DNA from: Methanodesulfokora sp964525965
GTDB lineage: Archaea; Korarchaeota; Korarchaeia; Korarchaeales; Korarchaeaceae
Assembly (NCBI GenBank): GCA_964525965.1
Contig: CAZGKA010000098.1
Location: 1 to 6,512 of the forward strand
Length of the DNA stretch: 6,512 bases
Direction: 5' to 3'
In this document: positions 6,097 to 6,512 of the stretch, piece by piece
Layout: each line of letters begins with the position of its first letter
Position numbering within the stretch: position 1 is the stretch's first letter
Program-made: the position numbers and the translations under genes
Notes under the pieces: model-generated
Seen by the model: only the letters and a program-made list of their open reading frames with translations
Database searches by the model: none
What the model was told of the DNA's origin: nothing

Positions 6097-6427
6097 AAGG
6101 CTCGCCCTTACATGGTATAAAGCACAGAAGTTCGGTGTCCTCGAGGGCCTCGAATGAATGGGGCTTATTGGGCGGTACGTAAACGGCGTAACCACTCCCG
6201 ACCACGGCCTCATCATCCCCGGCCTTAACCCTGAGCTTCCCCCTTATCATGTATATCTCATGCTCCCAGTCGTGGGAGTGGAGTTTTATCAAAGCTCCTT
6301 TCTTGAGGGTGAAGTGGCGCATGGAGAAGTTGGGAACCCCATCTTTCTTCCTAGAAAAGACCCATCTTATCTGGACCCCCTCAGCGAATGTCTCAGGCTC
6401 TACGTCTAAGACCCTCTTGATGATCAT
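6095..6427 (-). CDS. Small single-domain cupin protein
   Basis: This 110-aa protein is one conserved β-barrel cupin. Motif 1 runs from G44 through H50, H52 and E57 to G63 (GALIKLHSHDWEHEIYMIRG). Motif 2 contains VPPNKPHSF with H90. H50, H52, E57 and H90 are the expected metal ligands and all are present, so a divalent metal centre is likely. Small cupins of this type range from dioxygenases and isomerases to sugar- or ligand-binding proteins, and nothing here picks out a substrate. Residues 15-40 (FAEGVQIRWVFSRKKDG) precede the barrel, as in many stand-alone archaeal cupins. ATG 6427 has GGTG eight nt upstream and a TATA-like element about 35-40 nt upstream. It is therefore probably the first gene of the leftward operon with thpR and the SAM hydrolase. 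The functional link to those genes is unclear. Confidence 0.88.
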   Translation of the reverse strand: MIIKRVLDVEPETFAEGVQIRWVFSRKKDGVPNFSMRHFTLKKGALIKLHSHDWEHEIYMIRGKLRVKAGDDEAVVGSGYAVYVPPNKPHSFEALEDTELLCFIPCKGEP

Positions 6428-6435
6428 TATTCGAA

Positions 6436-6439
6436 CACC
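6436..6439 (-). promoter_or_regulatory. GGTG ribosome binding site of the cupin gene
   Basis: GGTG on the minus strand lies eight nt before ATG 6427. The same tetramer at similar spacing precedes the SAM hydrolase and the PEP synthase-like genes. Confidence 0.5.
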
Positions 6440-6460
6440 GAACCACCACCTGCTTTGCTA

Positions 6461-6470
6461 ACTTAAAAAT
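6461..6470 (-). promoter_or_regulatory. TATA-like promoter element for the cupin-thpR-SAM hydrolase operon
   Basis: On the minus strand this reads ATTTTTAAGT, an AT-rich block like an archaeal TATA box, preceded by CGAACA, which could serve as a BRE. Archaeal transcripts start about 25 nt downstream of the box centre, which would be near 6440 and give a leader of roughly 13 nt carrying the GGTG ribosome binding site. A second AT-rich block at 6503-6512 (TTATTAAACT on the minus strand) is a weaker alternative. Position and composition are seen; promoter function is inferred. Confidence 0.45.
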
Positions 6471-6512
6471 TGTTCGTTAGAGGTCCCTGAGCTCCCGGAG
6501 TGAGTTTAATAA

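Noticed and set aside
6209..6216. ATGATGA on the minus strand resembling a C box
   Set aside because: It lies in cupin codons with no matching D box downstream.
1..6512. Mobile element, phage, CRISPR or defence system
   Set aside because: No transposase, integrase, direct-repeat array or defence domain is seen; gene content, tight packing and uniform codon habit point to ordinary chromosomal operons.

Overview
The window reads as chromosomal DNA from a thermophilic archaeon. Supporting signs are an archaeal TFS-type transcription factor, an archaeal-style NOL1/NOP2/Sun RNA methyltransferase, ThpR, a SAM hydrolase, a protein derived from archaeal PEP synthase, TATA-like boxes, very tight gene packing, and heavy use of AGG/AGA (Arg) and ATA (Ile) codons. 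A deep TACK lineage such as Korarchaeota is my guess; nothing in the sequence fixes the taxon. There are no RNA genes, CRISPR arrays, insertion sequences or long gene-free stretches.

Left half (1-3061, + strand): one compact, probably co-transcribed run. It holds the C-terminal end of TFS, an RNA m5C methyltransferase starting on the last base of the TFS stop codon, a stand-alone PUA-like RNA-binding protein overlapping the methyltransferase end by 26 nt, and an exported thioredoxin-fold protein starting inside the PUA stop codon (ATGA). The first three genes concern RNA synthesis and modification. The fourth is an unexpected partner: a signal peptide, a CPHC active site and a long, sequon-rich extracytoplasmic tail.

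Right half (3043-6427, - strand): a second run transcribed the opposite way, in the order cupin protein, ThpR (RNA 2',3'-cyclic phosphodiesterase), SAM hydrolase, then a 543-aa protein that looks like a PEP synthase stripped of its catalytic parts. The first three genes are spaced 11 nt apart or overlap. The last follows a 45-nt gap carrying its own TATA-like box. The two runs meet tail to tail and their last genes overlap by 19 bp. The 85 nt at the right edge hold a TATA-like box and ribosome binding site for the cupin gene and no confident gene.

The strongest candidate for something undescribed is the PEP-synthase-derived protein. Its N-terminal nucleotide-binding fold and C-terminal tail remain recognisable, but the GGK motif, the RSSA-type ATP-binding arginine segment, the whole phosphohistidine domain and the CGQ cysteine motif are gone. 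It looks like a retained pseudoenzyme. Secondary points are the Asp in place of the triad His in the SAM hydrolase, the split methyltransferase/PUA pair, the heavily sequon-decorated thioredoxin protein, and a perfect 24-bp palindrome inside thpR.
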